Assembly (NCBI RefSeq): GCF_035658495.1
Contig: NZ_CP141944.1
Span: forward strand, 584,001 to 648,000
Reading direction: 5' to 3'
Length of the DNA: 64,000 bases
Origin: Novosphingobium sp. RL4
GTDB taxonomy: Bacteria; Pseudomonadota; Alphaproteobacteria; Sphingomonadales; Sphingomonadaceae
The translations under genes and the position numbers were made by a program. Position 1 is the stretch's first letter. Every line of letters begins with the position of its first letter. Positions 1 to 9,979 of the stretch are shown one piece after another. Below the pieces are notes generated by a model. The model made no database searches, was not told where the DNA came from, and worked only from the letters and a program-made list of their open reading frames with translations.

Positions 1-1380
<1,380 letters not shown>

Positions 1381-1406
1381 AGCGCTCACGTCACCGACGC
1401 GAATTG

Positions 1407-1441
1407 GGGCCGGAAGGAGCGATCCTTCCGGCCCTTTTTCG
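1407..1441 (+). terminator. Intrinsic terminator of groEL
   Basis: A perfect 12-bp stem (GGGCCGGAAGGA, loop gcga, complementary arm) is followed by TTTTTCGTTTT. It lies 26 bases after the groEL stop codon. Confidence 0.93.
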
Positions 1442-1602
1442 TTTTGCGATTCAAAACGGATGGATTCGTTCATCTGAGCGACAGGATTTTACGATTCCAA
1501 GCAATTGCCCGCATGGGTCATGCATTTCGTCGCGCGAGGCTGGCGTTTTATCTCGTTCGGCGTAACTCTCGGGAACATGTACAAGAACAGGGTGGGATCT
1601 GC

Positions 1603-2631
1603 ATGATCGGGGCAGAGAAACTCCTCTCGCGGGGCGGCAATGCACCGCGACGCTTCCTTCAGGCCGCGGCCGCGATGGCGCTAGCCGCGTTTTCCTTGGC
1701 GCCTGCCCATGCGGGCTCCATCAACGATGTGCAGGATTCGTTCGATTCGGTCTTCGGCACCGAACAGCGTGCACCGCGAACCTATTCGAGCGATTTCGGC
1801 AAGCAACTGGCCGCCGTGGCGGAAGCCTCGCAGGGGCGTATCGGCGTTGCCGCGATGGACCTTTCCAGCGGCCGCATGGTGGACGTGCTGGGGAACCAGC
1901 GTTTCCCGATGGCCAGCACCAGCAAGATCGCCATCGCCGCGACGTTCCTCGAAGGCGTGGACAAGGGCAAGTGGACGCTTTCCAGCGAATTTCCGCTGAT
2001 GGTGCCGGTGCCTTCCGCGCCGTTTTCCAGCGCGGTGGCGCCGGTCCGGGCCGGAACCTACATGAGCGCGCGCCAGCTTATCGAGCTGATGATCACCCGC
2101 TCCAACAACTACGCCACCGATGCCCTGCTCAAGGTGGTGGGCGGGCCTTCGGCGGTAAACGCCTGGGTGCGCCGCACGGGTATCGACGACTGGCACATCG
2201 ACCGCGACATCGCGACGCTGGTGCGTGACGATGGCGCCATCGATCCGGCCAAGGTGGTGGACAAGCGCGACAGTGCCACCCCGATCGCCGTGGTCCAGCT
2301 GCTATCGGGAATCTACCAGGGCAAGTGGATGAGCCAGCAGGGCCGCGATGTGCTGCTGGGCGCGATGAGCCGCTGCGTGACCGGCAAGCGCCGCATTCGT
2401 GCCGGATTGCCGGCGGAAGTCTCGGTTTCGCACAAGACGGGTTCGCTCAACAACACGTCCAGCGATATCGGCATCATCGAGACGGCGGACGGCCACGCTT
2501 ATGCCGTGGCGATCTACGTTACCGGGCAGGGCACGCGCCCGAACCGCGAAGCGCGCATCGCCAGCATCGCCCGCACCATCTACAACGGCTATCTGGCCGA
2601 AGCTCCGGGTTATCGCACCGCCGCGCGCTGA
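1603..2631 (+). CDS. Secreted class A beta-lactamase-fold serine hydrolase
   Basis: A protein of 342 aa with an N-terminal export signal (RRFLQ, then an Ala-rich hydrophobic stretch ending APAHA, about residues 16-37). The twin arginines allow a Tat signal. The penicillin-binding/beta-lactamase motifs are present: S105-T-S-K108 (nucleophile Ser), S167-N-N169 in place of SDN, and K278-T-G. In the omega-loop region the usual W-E-P-E-L-N is replaced by W197-H-I-D-R-D, so the deacylating Glu166 and Asn170 of class A enzymes appear to be missing. It may therefore be a penicillin-binding or slow hydrolase rather than an efficient beta-lactamase. The ATG at 1603 is chosen because it is followed immediately by the signal peptide and preceded by a GGTGGGA Shine-Dalgarno. 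The gene is monocistronic, between two terminators. Confidence 0.88.
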   Translation: MIGAEKLLSRGGNAPRRFLQAAAAMALAAFSLAPAHAGSINDVQDSFDSVFGTEQRAPRTYSSDFGKQLAAVAEASQGRIGVAAMDLSSGRMVDVLGNQRFPMASTSKIAIAATFLEGVDKGKWTLSSEFPLMVPVPSAPFSSAVAPVRAGTYMSARQLIELMITRSNNYATDALLKVVGGPSAVNAWVRRTGIDDWHIDRDIATLVRDDGAIDPAKVVDKRDSATPIAVVQLLSGIYQGKWMSQQGRDVLLGAMSRCVTGKRRIRAGLPAEVSVSHKTGSLNNTSSDIGIIETADGHAYAVAIYVTGQGTRPNREARIASIARTIYNGYLAEAPGYRTAAR

Positions 2632-2664
2632 CCGGGGGGCATGAAAAACCGGGGGGCATGAAAA
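2631..2664 (+). repeat. Perfect 17-bp tandem duplication at a stop codon
   Basis: The unit accggggggcatgaaaa occurs twice without a mismatch, starting in the stop codon of the beta-lactamase-like gene and running up to the terminator. The G run suggests slippage or a recent duplication. Confidence 0.9.
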
Positions 2665-2699
2665 AAGGCGCCGGAGACACTGTCTCCGGCGCCTTTTTC
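2661..2699. terminator. Bidirectional terminator between convergent genes
   Basis: The hairpin GGCGCCGGAGACA / TGTCTCCGGCGCC is flanked by six A on the left and five T on the right. It can serve the beta-lactamase-like gene (+) and the lipoprotein gene (-), which converge here. Confidence 0.92.
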
Positions 2700-2716
2700 G
2701 TTGTCTGCCCGGCGGC

Positions 2717-3037
2717 TCAGTGCTGCGGGGTGTCGTGCGGCTGGCCTTCGGCGTCGGTCACGTCGGCAGCGGCCTTTTCGGCGTCTGCGGCGATATCGTC
2801 CGTGGTCTTTTCGGCCTGCTTCAGGGCGTCCTTGGCGGCGTCCTTGGTATCGTCGGCGGCATCGGAGGCCTTGGCGCCGAGATCGTTGACGGTGTCACCC
2901 ACGTCTTCGGCGGCTTCCGAGAAGTCGCTCGCGGCCGAGGTTGCGGTGTCGGAGGCGGCGTCCTGCGTCTTTTCCGAGCAGGCGGCGAGCGACAGGGCCG
3001 CGGCGGCGGCAGTGGCGACGATAACGATCTTGCGCAT
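2717..3037 (-). CDS. Small Ala/Asp/Lys-rich lipoprotein
   Basis: A protein of 106 aa with a lipoprotein signal peptide: MRKIVIVATA, a hydrophobic core, and the lipobox L-S-L-A-A-C with acylated Cys20. The mature part is very rich in Ala, Asp and Lys, with repeated AASDxA/DAAKDA-type elements. It should form an amphipathic, charged helix without a globular core, resembling LEA-like or entericidin-adjacent small lipoproteins. It is probably anchored in the outer or inner membrane. No specific function can be assigned. It shares a bidirectional terminator with the upstream gene. Confidence 0.8.
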   Translation of the reverse strand: MRKIVIVATAAAAALSLAACSEKTQDAASDTATSAASDFSEAAEDVGDTVNDLGAKASDAADDTKDAAKDALKQAEKTTDDIAADAEKAAADVTDAEGQPHDTPQH

Positions 3038-3259
3038 AATTTCGGTATTCCCTCGTTTGCTGAAAAGACAAACCCCGTGAGCCCATCCGCGCAGATGCGG
3101 GCGGCTTCGCCCCGTGGGGAGCGAAACTAAGCCGGTCGCAAATGCGTTTCAAGCAGTCGCGGGCAAACGGCGGTGGAGCGAATTTGTTCCCGGCGATTTC
3201 ACCCGTCTCGTCGCACTGGGCTGCTGACGGCCGGTGCCCACGCTGCTACGGATCGTGCC

Positions 3260-6100
3260 ATGGATTCCAAGCAGCATCTCTATCTCGTCGACGGCTCGGC
3301 CTATATCTTCCGCGCCTATCACCGCCTGCCGCCCCTGACGAACCCCGAAGGGACGCCGGTCGGCGCGGTCTACGGCTACACGACGATGCTGTGGAAGCTG
3401 GCGGACGACCTCAACAAGGCCGACGGCCCGACCCACCTTGCGGTGATCCTTGATGCCGGAAGTCATTCGTTCCGCAACGACATCTACGAGGACTACAAGG
3501 CCAACCGGCCGCCGCCGCCGGAAGACCTGGTTCCGCAGTTCCCGCTGATCCGGGACGCGACACGCGCGTTCTCGCTCCCCTGCATCGAGGAAGCGGGCTT
3601 CGAGGCGGACGACCTCATCGCCTCCTACGCCCGCGCCGCCGCCGCGCAGGGCTGGGACGTGACGATCGTGTCCTCGGACAAGGACCTGATGCAGCTCGTC
3701 GGCAAATGCGGCATCGGCGGCGGCTGCGTAGACATGCTGGACACGATGAAGAACCAGCGGATCAACATTCCCGAAGTGGTCGAGAAGTTCGGCGTCCCGC
3801 CCGAGAAGGTGGGCGACGTGCTGGCGCTGATGGGCGACTCTGTCGATAACGTGCCCGGCGTTTTCGGCGTCGGCCCCAAGACCGCGTCCAAGCTGATCCA
3901 GGACTATGGCGATCTCGAATCCGCGCTCGCCGCCGCGCCGTCGATGAAGAAGTCCAAGCTGCAGGAACGCCTGATCGAACAGGCCGAGCAGGCGCGTCTG
4001 TCCAAGGTGCTGGTCACGTTGAAGGAAGACTGCACGCTGCCGATGGCGCTGGAGGACTTCAAGCTGGACGCGATCCCGCCGCAGCCGCTCGCCGATTTCC
4101 TCGGCAAGCACGGCTTCACCAGCCTGCTCAAGCGCCTTGGCGCGGGCAATGGCAGCCCGGAACGGGCAACGCAGCTTCATCCGGCCAAGCCCGTCACCGC
4201 GGGTAGCGGTCCCGGCGAAGGCGCTGCGCGTCAGCCGCTGCCGGAATGGCCGGCGGTGGACTATGCCGCCTACGAATGCGTGCAGACGGTCGAGGCGCTG
4301 GAGCGCTGGGTGGCGCGGGCGCTGGCTGCCCACGTGGTGGCGGTCGACACCGAGACCTCGATGCTGGATGCGATGAAGGCGGACCTTGCCGGCATCAGCC
4401 TCGCGCTCGGGCCGAACGATGCCTGTTACATTCCGCTGGGCCACGGCGGCACCGACATGTTCGCCGAGAAGCCGCAGCAGGTGCCGCTTCAGACCGCGCT
4501 GGCGCTGCTCAAGCCGCTGCTGGAAAGCGATGCGGTTCTCAAGGTCGGCCAGAACATCAAGTACGACCTCAACGTCCTGGCTCGCCACGGCATAGACGTG
4601 GCGCCGGTGGACGATACCATGATCGTCAGCTTCTGCCTCGACGCGGGCCGCCAGATCGAGGGTATCGGCGGCGGTCACGGCATGGACGAACTGTCCGAGC
4701 GCCACCTTTCGCACAAGACGATGGCGTTCAAGGACGTTTGCGGTACCGGCAAGAAGGCGATCCCCTTCGGCGAAGTCCCGCTCGACCGGGCCACGCCTTA
4801 TGCGGCCGAGGATGCCGACGTCACCTGGCGGCTGCACAAGCTGCTCAAGCCGCGCTTGTCCGATGAGGGCGGCACGCGCATCTACGAGCGCGTGGACCGT
4901 CCGCTGATCCCCGTCGTGGCCCAGATGGAGCGCCATGGCATCAAGGTGGACCGGGAGAAGCTGGCCGGGCTCTCCAGCCAGTTCGCCGAGGCCATCGGCG
5001 CGCTGGAAGGCGAGATCCATGGCAAGGTCGGGCAGGAATTCACCATCGGCAGCCCCAAGCAGCTGGGCGACATCCTGTTCGAGAAGCTTGGCTACAAGGG
5101 CGGCAAGAAGGGCAAGAGCGGCCAGTATTCCACCGACCAGTCGGTGCTGGAAGGCCTCGCCTCGCAAGGCGCCGAAGTGGCGACCAAGGTGCTGGAATGG
5201 CGCCAGCTTTCCAAGCTGCGCTCCACTTATACCGAGGCGCTTCAGGCGGCGATCAACCCGAAGACCGGGCGTGTCCACACCAGCTACAGCCTTGTCGGCG
5301 CACAGACCGGGCGCCTGTCTTCCACCGATCCGAACCTCCAGAACATCCCGATCCGCACCGAGATCGGCCGCCAGATCCGCGACTGCTTCGTGGCCGAGCC
5401 GGGCCACGTCCTGCTCGCCGCGGACTATTCGCAGATCGAACTGCGCCTTGCCGCGCACATGGCCGACGTGCCGAGCCTGAAGGAAGCCTTCGCGCAGGGC
5501 GAGGATATCCACTCGCGCACGGCGATGGAGATGTTCGGCACGGTGGACCGAGATACGCGCGGACGCGCCAAGACGATCAACTTCGCAATTCTCTACGGCA
5601 TCTCGCGCTGGGGCCTCGCCGGGCGTCTCGGTACCGAGGCCGACGAGGCGCAGGCGATGATCGATCGTTATTTCGAGCGTTTCCCGGGCATCCAGCGCTA
5701 CATCGTCCACACGCTCGAACAGGTGCGCGAGCGCGGCTATTCGGAGACGCTGTTCGGCCGCAAGACCTGGTTCCCGCGCATCACCTCGAAGAACGGCGCC
5801 GAGCGTCAGGGCAGCGAGCGCGCGGCGATCAATGCGCCGATCCAGGGCACCAGCGCCGACATCATCAAGCGCGCCATGGTCCGCATGAACCCGGCGCTCG
5901 AAGCGGCGGGTCTCGGCCATGTCCGCATGTTGCTGCAGGTACACGACGAACTCGTGTTCGAACTGCCCGAAGCCGACGTGGCGGCCGCATCCGAGGTGAT
6001 CCGCGCGGTCATGGCGGGCGCGGCCGAGCCATCGGTGTCGCTGGACGTGCCGCTGGGCGTCGAGATCGGCTCCGGCCTGAGCTGGGGCGCGGCACACTGA
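3260..6100 (+). CDS. polA: DNA polymerase I
   Basis: A protein of 946 aa with the full three-domain layout. Residues about 1-290 are the 5'-3' exonuclease (YLVDGSAYIFRAYH start, metal-binding Asp motifs such as EADDLIASYA). Residues about 350-530 are the 3'-5' proofreading domain; its DxE motif is intact (AVDTETS near residue 362), so proofreading is probably active. Residues about 560-946 are the polymerase domain with motif A (DYSQIELRLAAH), motif B (RAKTINFAILYGIS) and motif C (VHDELVFE). It fills gaps in repair and removes RNA primers. The ATG at 3260 was chosen because family members start MxxKxHLYLVDGSA; an upstream in-frame extension has no support. No operon partner. Confidence 0.97.
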   Translation: MDSKQHLYLVDGSAYIFRAYHRLPPLTNPEGTPVGAVYGYTTMLWKLADDLNKADGPTHLAVILDAGSHSFRNDIYEDYKANRPPPPEDLVPQFPLIRDATRAFSLPCIEEAGFEADDLIASYARAAAAQGWDVTIVSSDKDLMQLVGKCGIGGGCVDMLDTMKNQRINIPEVVEKFGVPPEKVGDVLALMGDSVDNVPGVFGVGPKTASKLIQDYGDLESALAAAPSMKKSKLQERLIEQAEQARLSKVLVTLKEDCTLPMALEDFKLDAIPPQPLADFLGKHGFTSLLKRLGAGNGSPERATQLHPAKPVTAGSGPGEGAARQPLPEWPAVDYAAYECVQTVEALERWVARALAAHVVAVDTETSMLDAMKADLAGISLALGPNDACYIPLGHGGTDMFAEKPQQVPLQTALALLKPLLESDAVLKVGQNIKYDLNVLARHGIDVAPVDDTMIVSFCLDAGRQIEGIGGGHGMDELSERHLSHKTMAFKDVCGTGKKAIPFGEVPLDRATPYAAEDADVTWRLHKLLKPRLSDEGGTRIYERVDRPLIPVVAQMERHGIKVDREKLAGLSSQFAEAIGALEGEIHGKVGQEFTIGSPKQLGDILFEKLGYKGGKKGKSGQYSTDQSVLEGLASQGAEVATKVLEWRQLSKLRSTYTEALQAAINPKTGRVHTSYSLVGAQTGRLSSTDPNLQNIPIRTEIGRQIRDCFVAEPGHVLLAADYSQIELRLAAHMADVPSLKEAFAQGEDIHSRTAMEMFGTVDRDTRGRAKTINFAILYGISRWGLAGRLGTEADEAQAMIDRYFERFPGIQRYIVHTLEQVRERGYSETLFGRKTWFPRITSKNGAERQGSERAAINAPIQGTSADIIKRAMVRMNPALEAAGLGHVRMLLQVHDELVFELPEADVAAASEVIRAVMAGAAEPSVSLDVPLGVEIGSGLSWGAAH

Positions 6101-6109
6101 AGCCAGTTT

Positions 6110-6142
6110 CCCGTCGTCCCGGACCCGATCCGGGACGACGGG
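6110..6142. repeat. REP-like palindrome, copy 1
   Basis: Perfect 14-bp arms (CCCGTCGTCCCGGA and its complement) around a 5-base loop, 10 bases after the polA stop. A near-identical palindrome occurs at 9942-9974. With no T-run it is a weak terminator candidate, and the recurrence points to a dispersed intergenic repeat. Confidence 0.85.
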
Positions 6143-6244
6143 ATTGGTCCGAATCCGGGGCATTTCTTTCTCCGACCTGCCCCGCAAGGCCGATGAACCG
6201 AGCGTGCGGATGAAACTGCTGCAGTGCAGCATCGTTTCATCACC

Positions 6245-7387
6245 ATGATCCAGTTCATCGACAGCATCCTCGCCGGGTTGCCTTCGTGGGCCGAGCGGCC
6301 CCTCATGGCGGTTCTCGCGGCCATGCTCGGCCTGGCGTTGGCGCTGCTGGCCCATGCCGTGCTGTTCCGTATCCTGCACCGCATCACCAACCGGAGCGCG
6401 AGCGAGGCGGACGACATCGTCGTCAATCGCCTCAACCGGCCCACGCGCTGGGCGTTCCTCGCCATGGGCGTGGTTCTGGCCGCGCGGGAGACGCCTGCGC
6501 TGGAAGCGGTGTGGGAACGCTTCGCGCCGTTCGTCATGCCGCTGCTGACCGGCTGGGTCGCGGTGGCGGTGCTGCGGGCGTTCGTCGAAGCGATGATCGT
6601 GCGGGCGGACATTTCGGTAGAGAACAACCGCAACGCCCGCCGCCGCCGCACGCGGCTGGCGATCTTCAGCCGCATCGGCACGTTCCTGATCGTGTTCCTG
6701 ACGGTTTCCGGGATGCTCGCCTCGGTGCCCGGGGTGCGCGAGATCGGCGTTACGCTGATGGCTTCCGCCGGGCTTGCGGCCCTCGCGGTTGGCGCGGCGG
6801 CGCAGCCTGCGCTGAAGGCCCTGATCGCGGGCTTCCAGATGGCGATGACCGAGCCGATCTCCATCGACGATGTCATCATCCTCGACGGGGAATGGGGCCG
6901 CATCGAGGATATCCGCACGACTTACGTGGTCGTCCGGCTGTGGGACGATCGCCGTCTGGTGGTGCCGTCCAACCGCTTTCTCGAAGATACCTTCCAGAAC
7001 TGGACCAAGACCACCTCTCAGCTTCTCGGCACGGTGTTCCTCTACCTTGACCAGGGCACCGAGATCGGACCGATCCGAGAAGAATATACACGGCAGATCC
7101 AGGCCCACCGCCTCTGGGACAGGCGCGCGCAGATCCTTCAGGTGACCGACTGCAAGGACGATGCGATCGAGGTTCGCCTGCTGATGAGCGCGAAGGATGG
7201 CCCGACGCTGTTCGACCTGCGCTGCGAGATCCGGGAAAGCATGATGGACTGGATCAGACGCAGCCAGCCCGAGGCGCTGGTAAGGCGCCGCACGCTGCCG
7301 GTCGGCCCGGTGGAGATGGGGGCGACGGCGGGGCTGGCGGAACTGGTCGCGGCTTCGGCCAATGGCGAGGCCCGGCAGCCGAACTGA
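6245..7387 (+). CDS. MscS-family mechanosensitive channel
   Basis: A protein of 380 aa. The N-terminal third has hydrophobic helices (about residues 20-42, 75-85 and 95-115), followed by an arginine-rich loop and the pore-lining helix region rich in Gly/Ala (LAALAVGAAAQPALKALIAG). Next comes the MscS beta domain with ISIDDVIILDGEWGRIEDI and RLVVPSNRFLEDTFQNWT, both highly characteristic of the family. Such channels release small solutes from the cytoplasm when the inner membrane is stretched. The start at ATG 6245 places the first helix at the expected place; GTG 6224 is an alternative. The gene converges on the ABC-F gene. Confidence 0.93.
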   Translation: MIQFIDSILAGLPSWAERPLMAVLAAMLGLALALLAHAVLFRILHRITNRSASEADDIVVNRLNRPTRWAFLAMGVVLAARETPALEAVWERFAPFVMPLLTGWVAVAVLRAFVEAMIVRADISVENNRNARRRRTRLAIFSRIGTFLIVFLTVSGMLASVPGVREIGVTLMASAGLAALAVGAAAQPALKALIAGFQMAMTEPISIDDVIILDGEWGRIEDIRTTYVVVRLWDDRRLVVPSNRFLEDTFQNWTKTTSQLLGTVFLYLDQGTEIGPIREEYTRQIQAHRLWDRRAQILQVTDCKDDAIEVRLLMSAKDGPTLFDLRCEIRESMMDWIRRSQPEALVRRRTLPVGPVEMGATAGLAELVAASANGEARQPN

Positions 7388-7408
7388 CGGCGGCGGGCGA
7401 TCGTCCCG

Positions 7409-8992
7409 CTAGCCCTCGCCCAGCAGGATTGTCTCGCCAAGGCCCATCGCCTCGCGAAAATCCCCGTCGTGGCTGACGCAGAGGATCGCGCCGTCATAGC
7501 CCCGCAACGCCTGCTCCAGCATCTCCACCGAAGCGAGGTCGAGATGGTTGGTCGGCTCGTCGAGGACGAGCAGCCACGGCACGTCCTTGCGCGTGAACAG
7601 GCAGGCCAACGCCAGCCGCATTCGCTCACCCCCTGAAAGGCCGGCGATCTCGCGCTGTGCCCAGGCATTGCGGAAACCGAAGCGGGCGAGCGCGGCATGG
7701 GCGGCGTGGCGGTCGGCATCGGGATTGAGGCGCAGGTAGGCATCGAGCACGGTACCGCCTTCGCCAAGAAGCGAGACGTGCTGGTCGAGCAGCGCGAAGC
7801 GGGCGGTATCGGCGCGGATGTCTCCCGCGTCGGGCCGGTCGATTCCGGCGAGTATGCGGATCAGGCTGGTCTTGCCCGAACCGTTGGGGCCGGAAATCGC
7901 GATCCGCTGCGGTCCGCGCAGCACAAGATCGAGCGGGCCGAACAGGCGCCGTCCGCCGCGCGTGCAGGCCAGACCGTGCGCCTCGATCAGGGTATGGCCC
8001 GAGGGCAAGTGACAGGGGGGCAGATCGATGTGGATGGGGGCGAGCACTTCCACGTCGCGCCGGGCCACATCCAGCCGTTCCTGCACCCGGCCGACGAGTT
8101 CGTCGCCCAGCTTGCGCTGGCGGCCGCCGCTCTCCTCGGCCCGCTGCCGCCGCGCGCCGAGCAGGATCTTCGGATCGCCGCCCCTTGCCGCATCCTTGCG
8201 GCCCTTGCTGTCGCGCCGGGCCTGTTTCTCGGCCTCCTGCTGCTTTTCACGGCGGGCGTGGCGCAGGGCGTCCTCGCTGCGTTCGAGCGCCGCTGACGCG
8301 CGGGCCCGTTCGGCGCTTCGCTGTTCGTCGAAGGCATCCCATCCGCCGCCGACCATGTGGATTCCCACCCCGGTCAGTTCGACGATACGATCCGCAAGGC
8401 GCAGCAGCTCGCGATCATGACTGGCGACAAGGGCGCCGCCGCTCCAGCCGTCAAGCAGGTCGGCCACGACCTTGCGCCCGGCCTCGTCAAGATTGTTGGT
8501 GGGTTCGTCGAGCAGCAGCACGTCCGGCTCGTCCATCAGAAGCCCGGTCAGCATCAGGCGGGTGCGCTGGCCGCCGCTGAAGCTGGCGAGGGTCCGCTGC
8601 GGATCGAGATCGGCGAAGCCGGCAAGCGCCGCGGCCTTTTCGAAGCGCTCGGCCAGGGTCCAGTCGGCGAGGTCGAAATCGCCGTCCTCGAACCGGCCCT
8701 CGGTGATGCGTTCGAGCCGGGCGAACTGTTCGGAAAGTCCCAGCGCCGCGGCCACGCTGGCATGTTCGTCCGGCGGAAGCTGGTGCAGCAGGCCCACGCG
8801 GCCCTGCTGCACGATCGTTCCTTCGGAGACCGGCACATCCCCGGCGATCGCGCGCAGCAGCGTGCTCTTGCCCGCGCCGTTGCGGCCGACGAGGCCCAGC
8901 GTTTCGCGGCCGAGCGAGAAAGTGAGGTCAGTGAAGAGGGGAGTACCGTCGGGGGCCGAGCAGGCCACGCGGTCAATTGTCAGGAATGTCAT
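7409..8992 (-). CDS. ABC-F family ATPase (ribosome-associated type)
   Basis: A protein of 527 aa with two ABC ATPase domains and no membrane segments, which defines ABC-F proteins. The first has Walker A GRNGAGKST and signature FSGGQRTRL; the second has GPNGSGKTS and LSGGERMRL. Both have LLDEPTNNLD/VLDEPTNHLD Walker B and D-loop motifs. A charged linker rich in Arg, Glu and Lys joins them, corresponding to the P-site tRNA interaction motif. Family members bind the ribosomal E-site and act in translation control or antibiotic protection; which of these applies cannot be read from the sequence. The ATG at 8992 gives the expected MTFLTIDRVA start. Confidence 0.92.
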   Translation of the reverse strand: MTFLTIDRVACSAPDGTPLFTDLTFSLGRETLGLVGRNGAGKSTLLRAIAGDVPVSEGTIVQQGRVGLLHQLPPDEHASVAAALGLSEQFARLERITEGRFEDGDFDLADWTLAERFEKAAALAGFADLDPQRTLASFSGGQRTRLMLTGLLMDEPDVLLLDEPTNNLDEAGRKVVADLLDGWSGGALVASHDRELLRLADRIVELTGVGIHMVGGGWDAFDEQRSAERARASAALERSEDALRHARREKQQEAEKQARRDSKGRKDAARGGDPKILLGARRQRAEESGGRQRKLGDELVGRVQERLDVARRDVEVLAPIHIDLPPCHLPSGHTLIEAHGLACTRGGRRLFGPLDLVLRGPQRIAISGPNGSGKTSLIRILAGIDRPDAGDIRADTARFALLDQHVSLLGEGGTVLDAYLRLNPDADRHAAHAALARFGFRNAWAQREIAGLSGGERMRLALACLFTRKDVPWLLVLDEPTNHLDLASVEMLEQALRGYDGAILCVSHDGDFREAMGLGETILLGEG

Positions 8993-9104
8993 GCGAACAC
9001 CGGCAGATAGCGTTTGGGAAAAACGGGCTATGTGCTCAGTTGTCCATCGATCCATTCCCTTGCTTGCGGGCTACCCTTTAGCCGAACCGCCCCGGTGGAG
9101 CAAG

Positions 9105-9884
9105 TCAGCCGCCTTTCGGGCAGATCGGGGTGATCTGGAATATCTGGTTCCAGTTCTTGCCGGTCACCAGCACGCGCCGCGCTGCGGCGTCCCAGGCGAT
9201 GCCGTTCAGCACGGCGTCCACGCCCGCGCCGCCAGCCTGTTCGCGCAGCCCCGTCAGGTCCAGCCAGGACGATACCTTGCCGGTCCGGGGATCGATCCGG
9301 GCGATGCGGTCGGTCATCCAGACATTGGCCCAGATCTCGCCGTCGATCCATTCGAGTTCGTTGAGATTTTCCACCGGCCGGCCATCTGCGGTAACGGCAA
9401 GGCTGCCGGTCTGGCGCATCGTTGCCGGATCGCGCAGGCGCAGGCTGGCGGAGCCGTCGCTCTGGTAGATCGTGTTCCCGCTGCGGGTCATGGCCCAGCC
9501 TTCACCCTCGTAGGAGAATGTTCCCAGCAGCTTCAGCGACTTGCGGTCCCAGCGATAGCCGATGCGGTCCCGCCAGGTGAGGCTGATGAGCTGGTCCTTC
9601 CAGTCCACCAGGCCTTCGCCGAAGACGGAAGGATCGACCTCGGCCTCCCTCACCGGATCGAGCGTTTCCAGCTTGCGGACGACGATGCGGGAATCGCCCT
9701 TCTGGCCGGTGCTTTCATAAAGCAGGCCCTGATCGAACAGGAGGCCTTCGGTGAAGGCGCCGGTATCGTGGGGAAAGGCATTGTCGATGCGGTAGGTGCA
9801 GACCGGCACGTCCTTCGCCTGCACGGCAGGGGCAGCGGTGAGGGCGAGTGCAGCGGCGAGCAGGGCGCGGACGGGAGAATTCAT
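9105..9884 (-). CDS. Glutaminyl-peptide cyclotransferase (secreted beta-propeller)
   Basis: A protein of 259 aa with a signal peptide (MNSPVRALLAAALALTAAPAVQA, cleavage before KDVP). The mature protein matches the bacterial/plant glutamine cyclotransferase family (five-bladed beta-propeller): YRIDNAFPHDTGAFTEGLLF, LLYESTGQKGDS, FSYEGEGWAMTRSG, LNELEWIDGEIWANVW and VLNGIAWD. The enzyme converts N-terminal glutamine to pyroglutamate, here probably in the periplasm. ATG 9884 starts the signal peptide; the longer frame upstream runs through the REP-like palindrome and is artefactual. Confidence 0.9.
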   Translation of the reverse strand: MNSPVRALLAAALALTAAPAVQAKDVPVCTYRIDNAFPHDTGAFTEGLLFDQGLLYESTGQKGDSRIVVRKLETLDPVREAEVDPSVFGEGLVDWKDQLISLTWRDRIGYRWDRKSLKLLGTFSYEGEGWAMTRSGNTIYQSDGSASLRLRDPATMRQTGSLAVTADGRPVENLNELEWIDGEIWANVWMTDRIARIDPRTGKVSSWLDLTGLREQAGGAGVDAVLNGIAWDAAARRVLVTGKNWNQIFQITPICPKGG

Positions 9885-9941
9885 GCGATGCAGGTGCCGC
9901 AAGGGCGCGGCCTCCGCAAGGGGCGATGGGGTTGGGAGGAT

Positions 9942-9974
9942 GCCGTCGTCCCGGACCGGGTCCGGGACGACGGC
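9942..9974. repeat. REP-like palindrome, copy 2
   Basis: Perfect 14-bp arms (GCCGTCGTCCCGGA and its complement) around loop ccggg, between the cyclotransferase and CDC48 genes on the minus strand. It differs from copy 1 only at the arm ends and in the loop. Confidence 0.85.
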
Positions 9975-9979
9975 ATCGC

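Noticed and set aside
3149..7108. Very long minus-strand frame (1319 codons) opposite polA and mscS
   Set aside because: It is the antisense of two well-supported genes in GC-rich DNA. Its translation is His/Arg/Gln-rich without domains, as expected for a shadow frame.
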